A DNA stretch of 64,000 nt. It comes from Chitinophagaceae bacterium. Its GTDB lineage: Bacteria; Bacteroidota; Bacteroidia; Chitinophagales; Chitinophagaceae. The translations under genes and the position numbers were made by a program. The DNA lies in the NCBI GenBank assembly GCA_016719815.1, contig JADJYK010000010.1, positions 124,001-188,000 on the forward strand, read 5' to 3'. Below are positions 16,673-26,561 of the stretch, piece by piece. The notes under the pieces were generated by a model that saw nothing but the letters and a program-made list of their open reading frames with translations, did no database searches and was not told where the DNA came from. Position 1 is the stretch's first letter; the number at the start of each line of letters is the position of its first letter.

Positions 16673-17545
16673 TCTCCATCATTTAATATAATAAAATTGT
16701 CTGCGTCTTTTAAGAAAGGCAGCTTTGTTCTTACAGCATCCAGCTTATCTTTCTGCAGGGTAATGGTGTGTATCTCTTCATCCTCTTTTTTGTGGTAGAG
16801 TATTTCGCCCAGCGGGTCAACCACCATGCTGTCGCCACTGTGATGGATTTCGTTACCATCATTACCAACACGGTTTACACCACTACATAGCACTGGTTTT
16901 CGATAGCACGGGCCTGAAGTAATGTCTTCCAGGCATGGTTTCTTCTTTCGGGCCAGTTGGCAACATATATCAAAATGTCGTACTCCGGGGCTGCCTCGCC
17001 CTTCTCTCCCGCCAAATGGCGGGACGGAGAAGGGGCTGGGGATGAGGTCTGTCTTGCCCAAACAGGAAAACGCAAATCATAACAGACCTGCAGGTTAATT
17101 TTCCATCCTTTTACAGAGGCGATCAGTCGATTATTTCCCGCTGTATAATGTTTGTCTTCTCCCGCAAATGCAAAGCGGTGGCGCTTGTCATACACACCAT
17201 ATTGCCCGTTGGGCAGCATCCAGATAAGGCGGTTATAGTACGACGGTCTTACGGTCTGCATCTGACCGGCAACCTGTTCTGGCATTTCCTTTATTATCAA
17301 ACTTCCTGTAAGAACTATTTTCTTTTCGGCCGAAATCCGTTTCATCCATTGCACAGACTCTCCATCCATTGTTTCGGCAAACCGTTCCGGGTTCATACTA
17401 AAACCCGTACTGAACATTTCAGGCAATACCACCACTTCTGTTTTTCTGAAATCCCCATTATCTTTTCTTCAAGCATTTGCAGGTTGGCTTTTTTATCTTC
17501 CCAGTGCAGATTAGTCTGTATCGTGGTTATGATTAAAGACGACAT
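16669..17545 (-). CDS. Omega-amidase/nitrilase family hydrolase, two frameshifts and an in-frame palindrome insertion
   Basis: YafV-type amidohydrolase of the nitrilase superfamily, which hydrolyses alpha-keto-glutaramate-like amides left by transaminases. The triad regions are visible: VVVLPEMFSTGF (Glu), YDKRHRFAF (Lys) and NLQVCYDLRFPVWAR (Cys). Three frames join by adding one C in the C4 run at 17453-17456 and one C near 16880 (plus strand), giving MGDFRKTEVVVLPEMF and CYVVGVNRVGNDGNEIHHSGDS. Between FPVWAR and YDILIYVANWPE, where relatives have almost nothing, about 20 extra residues are encoded by a long hairpin repeat (16999-17034). Start at 17545 (MSSLIITTIQTNLHWE). Coupled to pnuC by overlap. 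Confidence 0.8.
16999..17034. repeat. REP-like palindrome inside the omega-amidase gene
   Basis: CCCTTCTC (16999-17006) pairs with GAGAAGGG (17027-17034), and inside it CCCGCCA (17008-17014) pairs with TGGCGGG (17017-17023) around an AA loop. The flank GGGGATGAGGT (17037-17047) looks like part of the same unit. The element stays in frame. Confidence 0.65.
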
Positions 17546-17611
17546 ATAAACACTACTTTATTGTTATGTGTAAAAATAGAAAATCCCCGGTCAACAGCTT
17601 CCACAAAAGAA

Positions 17612-17635
17612 CAGCCCCCCGAAACCGGAGGGCTG
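17612..17635 (-). terminator. Terminator of the PorP/SprF-like operon
   Basis: CAGCCCCCCG (17612-17621) and CGGAGGGCTG (17626-17635) form a ten-base stem with one mismatch and an AAAC loop; on the minus strand it is followed by TTCTTTTG. It lies 27 bp past the stop of the gene ending at 17662. Confidence 0.65.
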
Positions 17636-17661
17636 CCATAACCATTAACCTTTCTCAAAAC

Positions 17662-18558
17662 CTAGTTTAAAATATTATAGCGAAGAATCATTTCATGTGC
17701 ATTAGCACCTTTGTCGTATACGCTCAGCGGAGTCTGATAAATATCAAACGCATACCCAAGTGAGAATTTTTTATTTACATGTACACCTGCAGAAAGAGAA
17801 AAACTCTGCTTCAGTCTGTAGCCAAGGCCCCACCAGAACAGATCCTTGTGTTCAACCCTCACCCCACCCTGTACTTCTGTCGGTGCATTGGGCAGGTAAA
17901 TTGCCAATATGTGAGGTATAAGCTTGGTGCTGCCATCCACATCCCATTTATAAGAGCCATGGAAATAATAGTGGCGGTACATTCTTCCTTCTTCATTGCG
18001 GCCAAGGTTGCCTGTATAAAAATCAAGTTTTGATTGTACCAGGTTAGAAACAGAGGCCCCTAATTGCCACTTTTTATCTGTATAAGAAACTCCAAATCCT
18101 GCATCAAATACAAACCTGTTCTCTGCGGTACCAATTGCAGGATCAGCACCAAGGGTTGCTGTCAGCTTTGCCCTGTCAAGTGCATATTGCTGTCCTCTTG
18201 CTTCAATACCCAGTGAGAACTTGCCTCCGTTACCGGTTGGGATATGTTTAGCAAACTGTAGCGCAACCCCTGTTCTGGAAGTAGGCCCGGTTTTATCGTT
18301 GTAGATATATCCTCCCAGCCCGATTTTGAGATTGCTTAAATCATAAGAACCAAATGCCGTCATTGTTTGCGGGGCTCCGCTGATACCGCTCCATTGCGTA
18401 CGGTAGGATGCACCAAACATACCCTTCTGGCTTACACCTGCTGTGGATGGGTTGTGAAGCACACCCTGCATATCGTATAGCGATGCTGTCTGCAACTGCT
18501 GGGCCACACCGGTTTTCACAACAGCAGCAAACAAAAAGAGAATTATAATACGTTTCAT
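17662..18558 (-). CDS. PorP/SprF-family type IX secretion membrane protein
   Basis: An outer-membrane protein of 298 residues: signal peptide (to KTGVAQ), then LYDMQGVLHNPSTAGVSQKG and GASYRTQWSGISGAPQTM, the defining N-terminal motifs of the PorP/SprF family, followed by beta-strands ending in MILRYNILN. In Flavobacterium, SprF is needed to export and attach the adhesin SprB, which has a type B sorting domain. Here the gene follows by 21 bp a 1135-residue type-B-sorted protein on the same strand, so it is probably the dedicated partner of that protein. Confidence 0.9.
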   Translation of the reverse strand: MKRIIILFLFAAVVKTGVAQQLQTASLYDMQGVLHNPSTAGVSQKGMFGASYRTQWSGISGAPQTMTAFGSYDLSNLKIGLGGYIYNDKTGPTSRTGVALQFAKHIPTGNGGKFSLGIEARGQQYALDRAKLTATLGADPAIGTAENRFVFDAGFGVSYTDKKWQLGASVSNLVQSKLDFYTGNLGRNEEGRMYRHYYFHGSYKWDVDGSTKLIPHILAIYLPNAPTEVQGGVRVEHKDLFWWGLGYRLKQSFSLSAGVHVNKKFSLGYAFDIYQTPLSVYDKGANAHEMILRYNILN

Positions 18559-18579
18559 TTTACAAGTATTTTTATTGGA

Positions 18580-21500
18580 TTATCTCAAAATTGTTAAGTC
18601 GCCTCTCAGTAAAACAGTCTTACCATTAAACAGGCGGTAGTTAATAACATAATAATATGTACCATCAGGTATCGGTTTACCATTATAAGTGCCGTCCCAG
18701 TTATTCTGATAATTGTTATTTACGTATACTTCGTTGCCATAACGGTTAAACACTTTCACAAAAACATTTGACGCACACAGGCCGCCGTTGTTGGTAACAA
18801 GCCATTTATCGTTCATACCGTCTCCATTAGGAGTAAAGGCATCCATTACTTTTAAACACCATGGTAATACAGTTACCAGCGCATTATCTGTTGATGTGCA
18901 TCCGTCTGCATTAATTACAGTCATCAGGTATGTGGTGGTGGTGATTGGTTTCACATAAGGAGAATTAGTGTTTGCGCCTGATGTGATTGTATTTGCTGGT
19001 GTCCATGCAATTGAGGTGGTATTGGCCGGACTGCTCCCTGTAAGTTGTGTATCGTCGCCCTCAACAATTGTTTTATCCGGACCTGCATTTATTACCGGGT
19101 TCGGTTTGATGTTGATATTTACGGTCCGGGTTCTTACACAACCATTCAGCGAAGCTGTAACCGTATAAGCCGCATTGCTGTTAACAGTGGCTGTTGGGTT
19201 TGCAATATTATTTGCAGACAATCCGCCGGCAGGCGACCATGCAAATGCGGTACCGGTACCGTTTGTTGAAGCCAGCATTGGAACAGGGGCTCCTGCACAA
19301 ACAGAAGTGTCAGTAGCCGGCCTTGTTGTTAACGAGAGGTTGTCATTAAAGCCCACATTGACTGTTTTTGTTAGCAGGCCACAATACGAATCACGGATAG
19401 TGATTGTTTTAGGGCCCTGTGCCAGACCGGTAAATGCATTAGACGACTGGAATGCGCCTCCGTTAATACTATAAGTATAAGGAGCTATTCCGCCGGTTGT
19501 GTTCACTACTATACTGCCACCGGTTGGATTTGTGCAGCTTGCTGTAGTTACCGTTTCGGCAGCATTAACATTAATATTGGCAGGATTTCCAAACTCCAGT
19601 ATATGACTTGCAGCCAGAATACCCGATGCAAACAACTTCCTGTTTTGGAAAGATACCGGCACGGTTACTCTCTTCGGGGCAAAACCCAATGCTGTTAAGT
19701 TGCTTCTTGAAGGCGCATAACTCGCCGTCCAGGAAACGCCGCCATTATTGGTAATATACATAATGCCGCCTGCAGCACCTGCATAACCGTTGTTGGCATC
19801 GTGGAAAAGAACAGAGTTAATATTACCCCCTGCTAAAGAAGGAATATTTCCTGTTATATCCGTCCATGTATTACCGCCATCCGTAGTTTTAAATACTACT
19901 TTACGGGGAAAACCATTACCCACCAGGAAAACAGTATTTGCATCCAAAGCAAACATATCTGTGTAGGTAATTTGTGGTGTTATTCCCGGTGTGGGCAATG
20001 GAAGTTTATTCCAGGTTACACCGCCATCGGTTGTTTTCCAGACAGTGTCTCTTGTTCCGGTTACATAACCAATTAAATTAGTAGGAAACTCAATATGCCT
20101 GAAATTCTGGAAGTTTGTTCCCGGAGCAAAGCTGTTATAGGTAGTCCAGGTATTACCCCCGTTTGTTGAACGAACGATTACAGGAACCCTGTTAGCGGTT
20201 GGTACAGAAAAGGCACTGTATCCGCAAGCCCATACGCTGTCTGCGCCCTGTGTGGCAACATCCCACATCTGGTAGTTGGCATCGGCAAACATAGGGTCTA
20301 ATGTAATAGCAGTATCTATTGATTTGTAAATAGTACCGGTGCTTGTAGCAAAATACACCCTTGCCGGATTGTTGGGTACATAAGCATGGCCGTTGATTGT
20401 AATATTTAAAGACGAAAAGTCGGCCCTTGACCTGTTAATCCAGTTTTTACCGCCGTTTCTTGTTACAGATATTGTGCCTGTTCCACCGGCAGCAATACCG
20501 TGGTTACAATCGGCAAATTCAATATTCTCATGCGAGCCAAATACTTCAATGCGGTAATTGCTGCGCCACTGGCCGCCTGGTATTGAATCTGAAATAGCAC
20601 CGTTCTGGCCGCCACAAATAAATTTACCCCCCGGCGTAATGTCCAGTGCCTGCATATTATAATTGCTAAAGTTTGTTCCGGTTGGCAGATTTCTTTCCAG
20701 CACCCAGTTTCTTCCAGTGTCCACAGAGGTGTACATCTGGTTTTGCGGGTTAAACAGACTTGAACCAATTGGAGCAAACAACTTACCATTTGCAGCCTTT
20801 ACCAAATGCCATGGCTGGCTGAACAGGAAGGTATTGGGGTTGGGAATAGGTGTTCCGCCATTGGGCGGAAAAGGAAAGCTCATCAGCTCATAACGGCCCC
20901 TTTCTTTCAGGCCGGTAGCAACGTTTACGGTGCTGTCATTCCTTCCGGTATAAACCCTTACCACAATATTGTTGTTTTGAGACACCAGTACAAGTAGCGA
21001 ATCGTTGTACACATTCATTGCCCTGTAGGTTTGTGTTATGGGGGTTATATTTCCATATAATGTGTTACAAACAACTGTCGTAGTGTTAACACCCGAATAC
21101 CCCAGTCTTTCCTTGCTTAAAGAATAATCCGTAAGCACTCCATTGCTGAATTTCCAGAGTAATGAAGCGGCATGCGAACCGGTTGAAGTGGTATTGCCTG
21201 TAAGTCCGCAGGGGTTGGTTGTTGCCGTTGGCGAGTTTACCGATGGAATTCTCGGAAAATCATTGGATGAAGAACCGCAGATATATGCTGTTGTCGGGTT
21301 AGAAAAAATTATCTTGGTTATCTCTTTTGTTTTCGCTGTTACATCCCAGATTAAAGGAGCTGCGTTTACATTATTTACATATCCAACCCTTGTTTTTCCA
21401 CCAAGCGGGGCATTTATTGAGTCCCATGTGGCTCCTCCGTTATTTGTGAAGTATATTTTAGGAATTGAATCATAGGTATTCCATTGGCCACCAATATAAC

Positions 21501-21987
21501 CGGTATTCTCGTTTAAAAACCAAACGGTATTGATGTTTCTTGCATTATTGTAAAGAGGTGTTCTTATCAATGTCCAGGTTACGCCTCCATCGGTTGTTTT
21601 TACCATAGCTCCTAATTCACCAACAGCATAAGCCACATTTGCTGAAATAAAATGCACATCGTTAAACCTTGGTTTAATAGTAATGCCTGCAGTGATGCTG
21701 CCCCCTATTGGCGCAGGGGTATTTGTTATCTGAAAAACAAACGGGCCGTAAGTCCAATTGCTTCCGCCATCAGTTGTGCGGGCAATAACACCGTCTGCAC
21801 ACACTGCCAGACCCACATTGTTGTCGTACATATCAATATCGTAAACCACATTACCGAAGGGCAGCGGATTGCTGAACTTCCAATCGGTTGTATTGTAAGT
21901 ACTTTGGCCTGCAGCCAGCATAGAAGTAAAGGAAATCAAGATTGCCAGCAGGCAATAATGTATTTTCCCAAAGCAGCTTTTGTTCAT
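18580..21987 (-). CDS. Giant Asp-box/SprB-repeat surface protein with type B type IX sorting domain
   Basis: A secreted protein of 1135 residues with a signal peptide (to MLAAGQ). Residues 30-800 carry at least eight Asp-box-like motifs (TTDGGSNWT, TTDGGVTWT, STNGGNTWT, TTDGGNTWT) of a YCF48/BNR beta-propeller. A SprB-type repeat follows (GGIAPYTYSINGGAFQS, about 840), then a PKD/Ig-like region, and finally the gliding-motility C-terminal domain (DAFTPNGDGMNDKW ... IPDGTYYYVINYR) that directs export by the type IX system and anchoring. First gene of an operon with the PorP/SprF protein, and divergent from the IgGFc-type adhesin, with a shared upstream region holding an 18-bp palindrome. Confidence 0.9.
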   Translation of the reverse strand: MNKSCFGKIHYCLLAILISFTSMLAAGQSTYNTTDWKFSNPLPFGNVVYDIDMYDNNVGLAVCADGVIARTTDGGSNWTYGPFVFQITNTPAPIGGSITAGITIKPRFNDVHFISANVAYAVGELGAMVKTTDGGVTWTLIRTPLYNNARNINTVWFLNENTGYIGGQWNTYDSIPKIYFTNNGGATWDSINAPLGGKTRVGYVNNVNAAPLIWDVTAKTKEITKIIFSNPTTAYICGSSSNDFPRIPSVNSPTATTNPCGLTGNTTSTGSHAASLLWKFSNGVLTDYSLSKERLGYSGVNTTTVVCNTLYGNITPITQTYRAMNVYNDSLLVLVSQNNNIVVRVYTGRNDSTVNVATGLKERGRYELMSFPFPPNGGTPIPNPNTFLFSQPWHLVKAANGKLFAPIGSSLFNPQNQMYTSVDTGRNWVLERNLPTGTNFSNYNMQALDITPGGKFICGGQNGAISDSIPGGQWRSNYRIEVFGSHENIEFADCNHGIAAGGTGTISVTRNGGKNWINRSRADFSSLNITINGHAYVPNNPARVYFATSTGTIYKSIDTAITLDPMFADANYQMWDVATQGADSVWACGYSAFSVPTANRVPVIVRSTNGGNTWTTYNSFAPGTNFQNFRHIEFPTNLIGYVTGTRDTVWKTTDGGVTWNKLPLPTPGITPQITYTDMFALDANTVFLVGNGFPRKVVFKTTDGGNTWTDITGNIPSLAGGNINSVLFHDANNGYAGAAGGIMYITNNGGVSWTASYAPSRSNLTALGFAPKRVTVPVSFQNRKLFASGILAASHILEFGNPANINVNAAETVTTASCTNPTGGSIVVNTTGGIAPYTYSINGGAFQSSNAFTGLAQGPKTITIRDSYCGLLTKTVNVGFNDNLSLTTRPATDTSVCAGAPVPMLASTNGTGTAFAWSPAGGLSANNIANPTATVNSNAAYTVTASLNGCVRTRTVNINIKPNPVINAGPDKTIVEGDDTQLTGSSPANTTSIAWTPANTITSGANTNSPYVKPITTTTYLMTVINADGCTSTDNALVTVLPWCLKVMDAFTPNGDGMNDKWLVTNNGGLCASNVFVKVFNRYGNEVYVNNNYQNNWDGTYNGKPIPDGTYYYVINYRLFNGKTVLLRGDLTILR

Positions 21988-22053
21988 GTCAAAAAAATTT
22001 TTGTTGATGTTTAGGGGGAAAGGGCAAGGTTAAATCAAAAACCTAATTGTGTT

Positions 22054-22071
22054 TGTAGAATTAATTCTACA
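22054..22071. promoter_or_regulatory. Perfect 18-bp palindrome, candidate operator
   Basis: TGTAGAATTAATTCTACA is a perfect inverted repeat in the 128-bp region between the divergent surface-protein genes. The same 18-mer with one change lies at 29601-29618, upstream of the NarL-type regulator gene. Inferred to be that regulator's binding site. Confidence 0.55.
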
Positions 22072-22115
22072 CCCTTTTAAGCATATTATTCTGAATATTG
22101 AATCTTGGAAAATTT

Positions 22116-23555
22116 ATGAAAAAGGGGATACTCATAGCTATACTACTAATGTGTACCGGTATTCTGAATATCGCCAGACTTCATGCCCAGGATAAATCCA
22201 ACAAGGGCAAAGAATTTTGGCTGGGCTATGGTTATAATTCATGGTTCTTTGTTGCAGATGGAGGGCCCTCCAAGCCCTCTAACTCCCAGGAACTTATTCT
22301 TTACCTAACAACCGAAGCAGCAGCAAATGTCACTGTTTCTATACCAAATACGGATGGAGTCAGACACTGTAATGTTCCAGCAAATACTGTTAATGCCAGC
22401 ATTCTTATACCTAAAACTGGTGCTAATGATGCCAGAATTGTTAGTGAGGGGTTGAGCGATAGGGCTATTCATATTCTAAGCGATACGCCAATTGTAGTGT
22501 TTGCTCATATGTATAATTCCCAAACCTCTGGAGCCACCATGTTAATTCCTGTTGAAACATATGGCTATAAATATTATTCGCTGAACTATACTCAATCGCA
22601 GTCCAATTCAAGGGTTCCTTATTCCTATTCAAACACAACCGCTAATGGTGCCAACTACTGGTATTCATGGTTTTACGTAGTGGCTTCAGAAGATAACACA
22701 AGGTTGGAGATAACCCCATCTGACACAACAAAAACGGGGGGCTGCCCAGCAAGACATATACCGTAAATCTAAACAAAGGTCAGATATATAATGTAATGGG
22801 CAAAATGGTAAATGGCAACCAACTTTGGCAAGCCAGTAAGGACTTGACGGGAAGTAAGGTGGTATCTGTTCCCGGCAATGATGGCAACTGTCATCCTTTT
22901 GCTCTTTTTTCCGGAAGTGGCGGTATTCGGTTTTGCTATATGGATGGTGGTGAGGTCATGATGCAACAGGCTTTCCCCGTTCCAGCTTGGGGCACCCGCT
23001 ATCTGACCTATCACTTACGATGAATAATACAAATACAAACATTAACGACCCATTTAAAACTTTTACAGAATTACTGTTAAGGACCCCGCCACTATTGTAA
23101 AACCGAAATGGGGTGCCAATGACGGGTCTGATAAGAAATTTCTATTATGAGATAATCGATAGTACAGGTGGTGACTATATGAATCCGATAAACCAATTAT
23201 GGTAGCCAGTATATGCCCGGAGGCAACAGATGCTGGAACTCCAACCCAACTCCTTATGGCGACCCAGAAATGATATACCTCAGCCCTTTAGAACAAGGCA
23301 GTAAAGACGTTTTGTTTTATGCCAACCGAAAAACAAATATTGATTATAACTACCTGAATGTTATTGGTACAGACAACAGGAATTCCTTCCCTTCGTATTG
23401 ATGGAGCCCCTTTTGACCCGGCCAATATTATTACACACCCTAATAACCCCGCTTATTCTGTTGCCGTAACCAGAATAATGGGGCCGGCGGCACAGCATCG
23501 TTTAACATGCGATTCTGTTTTTAATGGTACGATTTATGGACTTGGTTTATGTTGA
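22116..23555 (+). CDS. IgGFc-binding/PKD adhesin A, N-terminal part, frame broken repeatedly
   Basis: From the ATG at 22116 (MKKGILIAILLMC, signal peptide to HAQ) the frame encodes an IgGFc-binding-type N-terminal domain (KGKEFWLGYGYN, AIHILSDTPIVVFAHM, GATMLIPVETYGYKYYSLNYT). It breaks at the G6 run 22736-22741. Comparison with the adjacent paralog (26562-28654) shows the protein continues through seven more one-base breaks at about 23010, 23061-23064, 23106, 23184, 23203, 23377 and 23546 before joining the long frame at 23524-26520. Six breaks are losses and two are gains. The intact protein would be about 1465 residues. The clustering of breaks, eight in 800 bp, could reflect poor reads or real decay. 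Confidence 0.7.
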
Positions 23556-26520
23556 AAGCTATGGTTATAATGTAGGCACCTTTGTTAATAATCTTAACAG
23601 TTATATCCAGATACAAAACACTTTTAATACCAACGGGCAAACAGATACTTTTACATGTCCCAAAACACCTTTTCGGCTGTACATTAAGTTAGCCTACCAG
23701 GCTAACACTATACACTGGAAATTAAGCCAGGTTCCCGGTCTTTCACCTAATGCAGATTCAATCATTTCAAACCCTATTCCTGTCCGCACAGAAATTATTA
23801 ATGGCAGAACCTATTATGTGTACACACTTCAGCAGGATTTTACTTTTGCCAGTGTTGGAACTTTCCAAATACCAATTTCATATACCACATCTGTTATTGA
23901 AAACTGTAATCAAACTGAGTATGCATTGCTGACGATAAAAGTTAAACCCGGCCCAACTGGCGACTTTACTTTTACCACCCCGGTTTGCTTAAGCGATTCT
24001 GTTTATTTTAACGGCTCTGCAGGAGCAAACGGTTATACCCTTACCAACTTCTTATGGAATTTTCCCGATAATACGACAGCTAATATCATCAACCCGGTTA
24101 AGAAATTTACCACAGCCGGAGCCAATAGTGTCCGCTTTCGTGTTATCGCCAGCAATGGCTGCCTTGCCGATACAACCAAACAGGTAAACATTAACGATTC
24201 ACCCGTTCCCCGGCTTGGCGCCACCTCGCCAATTTGCCAGAGAGACTCTGTTTATATAACCGACACTTCATCTATAAGCAGCGGAAGCATTACAAGCTGG
24301 CGATACGACTTTGGTGATGGTTCTCCCGCATTAACCAGGGCAACCAATACACCGTTTTGGCACCAATACCTCAACCCCGGCAACTATACCATTAAACTGG
24401 TGCTCAACAGCAGCCTGAACTGCAAAAGCGATACAGGCTACAAAACGATAACTGTTCTGCCAAAGCCTTTGGCAAAATTTGGTTACGACAGAACCATTTG
24501 TGCCGGTGATTCCATCCGCTTTAGTGACAGCTCCTCCACAACTCTTGGAAGCATTGTAAGCTGGAAATGGATTTTTGGCGATGGTAACACCGAAATCAGA
24601 ACTAATAATGCCCCGTTTTATCATCCATATTCTACACCCGGCCCTTATGCTGTATCATTGCTTGTAACAACCGGGAGCGGATGCGTTAGTGATACATTTA
24701 AACTTACGGTTAATGTTGTTAACCGCCCGGTTGCAAGCATCAGCACAAACATTGGCCTGCCCTGTGTTGATAGTTTGCGAAACTTTGCTTCGTCGTTTAC
24801 AGTAAGCGGCCCGGCCACCTGGTACTGGAATTTTGGCGACGGGCAAACCTTTAGTTCAACCACTTCCAACACGGCAGCTCATGCTTACTCAGCTGCTGCT
24901 GCAAATATTATTGTAAAACATGTGGTTGATTTGGGTGGTGGCTGCGTAAGCGATACCGCAACTATTACCATTCCAGTCATTAATCCTAACCCGGTTGCTT
25001 CATTCGGCATTAGCGGAAACGGAAACTCGTATTGTAAAAACGAAAACATTTCATTTACTTCTGCTCTTACAGGTATTGCAACCTGGAACTGGAATTTTGG
25101 AAATGGCACAGGAACAAACACCCCGCCATTTACAAGGTCTTATAACACGGCAGGCCCTTATACCCTGAGCCTGCAGGTGAAAGACGCAAACGGTTGTGGT
25201 TCATTACCGGTAACCAAACCAATAACAATTCTTGATATTCCTGTGGCCAAATTTGGCTACAGTGGCAATATCTGTGTAAGCGATTCTATCAGGCTTACAG
25301 ATACTTCATCAACCACCGCAGGCACCATTACGCAGTGGGAGTGGATTTTTGGAGATGGTAATTCACAAATCAGGACAAATGGAAATCCTTTTTACCATCA
25401 ATATACCACCACAGGCAATTTCACGGTTTCGCTGGTAACTGTTTCTTCTAACGGATGCAAAAGTGATACAGCGAAAAGAGTTGTAAGTGTTAGCAGCAAG
25501 CCTTCGACCACATTTACGTCTTTTGGTATTCCCTGTGTGGACAGTGTTCGCCAGTTTACCTCTTCATTCATAACTGGTGCTGCGCCTGCTACCTGGTACT
25601 GGAACTTTGGTGACGGGCAAACAGCCTCTTCCGCCTCCGGCAACAGTATTTCTCATAGTTATTCGCTGCCAGGAAATAATGTTAGTGTAAAACATGTGGT
25701 TGATTTGGGTGGTGGCTGCGTAAGTGATACGGCAATCATTACTATTCCGGTAATACATCCAAACCCTGCAGCTTCGTTTACTATCATTGGCGACACCCTC
25801 TGTACCAATAAACCTGTACTGTTTACTTCCGGACTTACCGGCATTAATGTATGGAACTGGCAATTGGGCGACGGATCCTCCGGCCAGCAGCCGCCTTTTT
25901 CACACATATACAAAACACCCGGTACGTTTAACATCAGCCTTACTGTAAAAGACATAAACGGTTGCGGCTCAAACCAGGCCACAGACCAATTGGTAATTAA
26001 TGCCTCACCTGCTATTAATGCGGGGCCGGATAAATATATCAGCACCAACTCATCTACAACACTGGATGCCACCATCGCCAATGCCGGTAATTATAGTTTT
26101 GTATGGACCCCGGGACTATATCTTTCTTCCACAACCATTCTCAATCCGGTTTGCACACCCGACTACGACCCGATGACCTATACCATTACGGCTATTGACA
26201 ATACAACTTTCTGTACCGGAAAAGATTATGTAATTATCACCCCGGTTTCAAAAATTTATATCCCGACAGGGTTTACCCCCAACAATGACGGAAAGAATGA
26301 TAAATGGGTAATACCCGGTCTGGCCCTGTATCCTGATGCTGTAGTATCGATTTATAACCGCTGGGGCGAAAAAATATTTGAATCAAAAAATTATATCAAT
26401 AATCCGTGGACCGGTTTTTACAAAACCCTTTTGCAGCCGGCCGGTGCTTATGTTTACACCATACAACTCAATGATGATAAAAAGCAGTTTTATAAAGGAA
26501 CTGTAACGCTTATCTGGTAA
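23524..26520 (+). CDS. PKD-repeat adhesin A, main part, type B sorting domain
   Basis: Continuation of the gene starting at 22116; no independent signal peptide. After the end of the IgGFc-type domain (about residues 1-150 here), PKD modules follow with the typical WNFGDG motif (WIFGDGNTEI, WYWNFGDGQT, WNWNFGNGTG and others). A three-PKD unit occurs twice in tandem with a period of 774 bp. The last 90 residues are a gliding-motility type sorting domain (IPTGFTPNNDGKNDKW ... VSIYNRWGEKIFES ... GAYVYTIQLND). The product is expected on the cell surface as an adhesin or matrix protein. Confidence 0.85.
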   Translation: MVRFMDLVYVESYGYNVGTFVNNLNSYIQIQNTFNTNGQTDTFTCPKTPFRLYIKLAYQANTIHWKLSQVPGLSPNADSIISNPIPVRTEIINGRTYYVYTLQQDFTFASVGTFQIPISYTTSVIENCNQTEYALLTIKVKPGPTGDFTFTTPVCLSDSVYFNGSAGANGYTLTNFLWNFPDNTTANIINPVKKFTTAGANSVRFRVIASNGCLADTTKQVNINDSPVPRLGATSPICQRDSVYITDTSSISSGSITSWRYDFGDGSPALTRATNTPFWHQYLNPGNYTIKLVLNSSLNCKSDTGYKTITVLPKPLAKFGYDRTICAGDSIRFSDSSSTTLGSIVSWKWIFGDGNTEIRTNNAPFYHPYSTPGPYAVSLLVTTGSGCVSDTFKLTVNVVNRPVASISTNIGLPCVDSLRNFASSFTVSGPATWYWNFGDGQTFSSTTSNTAAHAYSAAAANIIVKHVVDLGGGCVSDTATITIPVINPNPVASFGISGNGNSYCKNENISFTSALTGIATWNWNFGNGTGTNTPPFTRSYNTAGPYTLSLQVKDANGCGSLPVTKPITILDIPVAKFGYSGNICVSDSIRLTDTSSTTAGTITQWEWIFGDGNSQIRTNGNPFYHQYTTTGNFTVSLVTVSSNGCKSDTAKRVVSVSSKPSTTFTSFGIPCVDSVRQFTSSFITGAAPATWYWNFGDGQTASSASGNSISHSYSLPGNNVSVKHVVDLGGGCVSDTAIITIPVIHPNPAASFTIIGDTLCTNKPVLFTSGLTGINVWNWQLGDGSSGQQPPFSHIYKTPGTFNISLTVKDINGCGSNQATDQLVINASPAINAGPDKYISTNSSTTLDATIANAGNYSFVWTPGLYLSSTTILNPVCTPDYDPMTYTITAIDNTTFCTGKDYVIITPVSKIYIPTGFTPNNDGKNDKWVIPGLALYPDAVVSIYNRWGEKIFESKNYINNPWTGFYKTLLQPAGAYVYTIQLNDDKKQFYKGTVTLIW
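24913..25724 (+). repeat. Internal tandem duplication of a three-PKD unit, period 774 bp
   Basis: A 38-bp segment is identical at 24913-24950 and 25687-25724, exactly 258 codons apart. Sequence around both copies is clearly similar from about 24477 and 25250 onward, each with motifs WIFGDGN, WYWNFGDGQT and WNW(N/Q)(F/L)G. Confidence 0.75.
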
Positions 26521-26561
26521 TACGGTGTCAATGCTGAACCCAAAGCAACTTTTTCATAAAA

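Noticed and set aside
24033..26081. Series of minus-strand frames across the PKD genes
   Set aside because: All are antisense to repeats in the adhesin and lose frame between repeats; no starts or signals.
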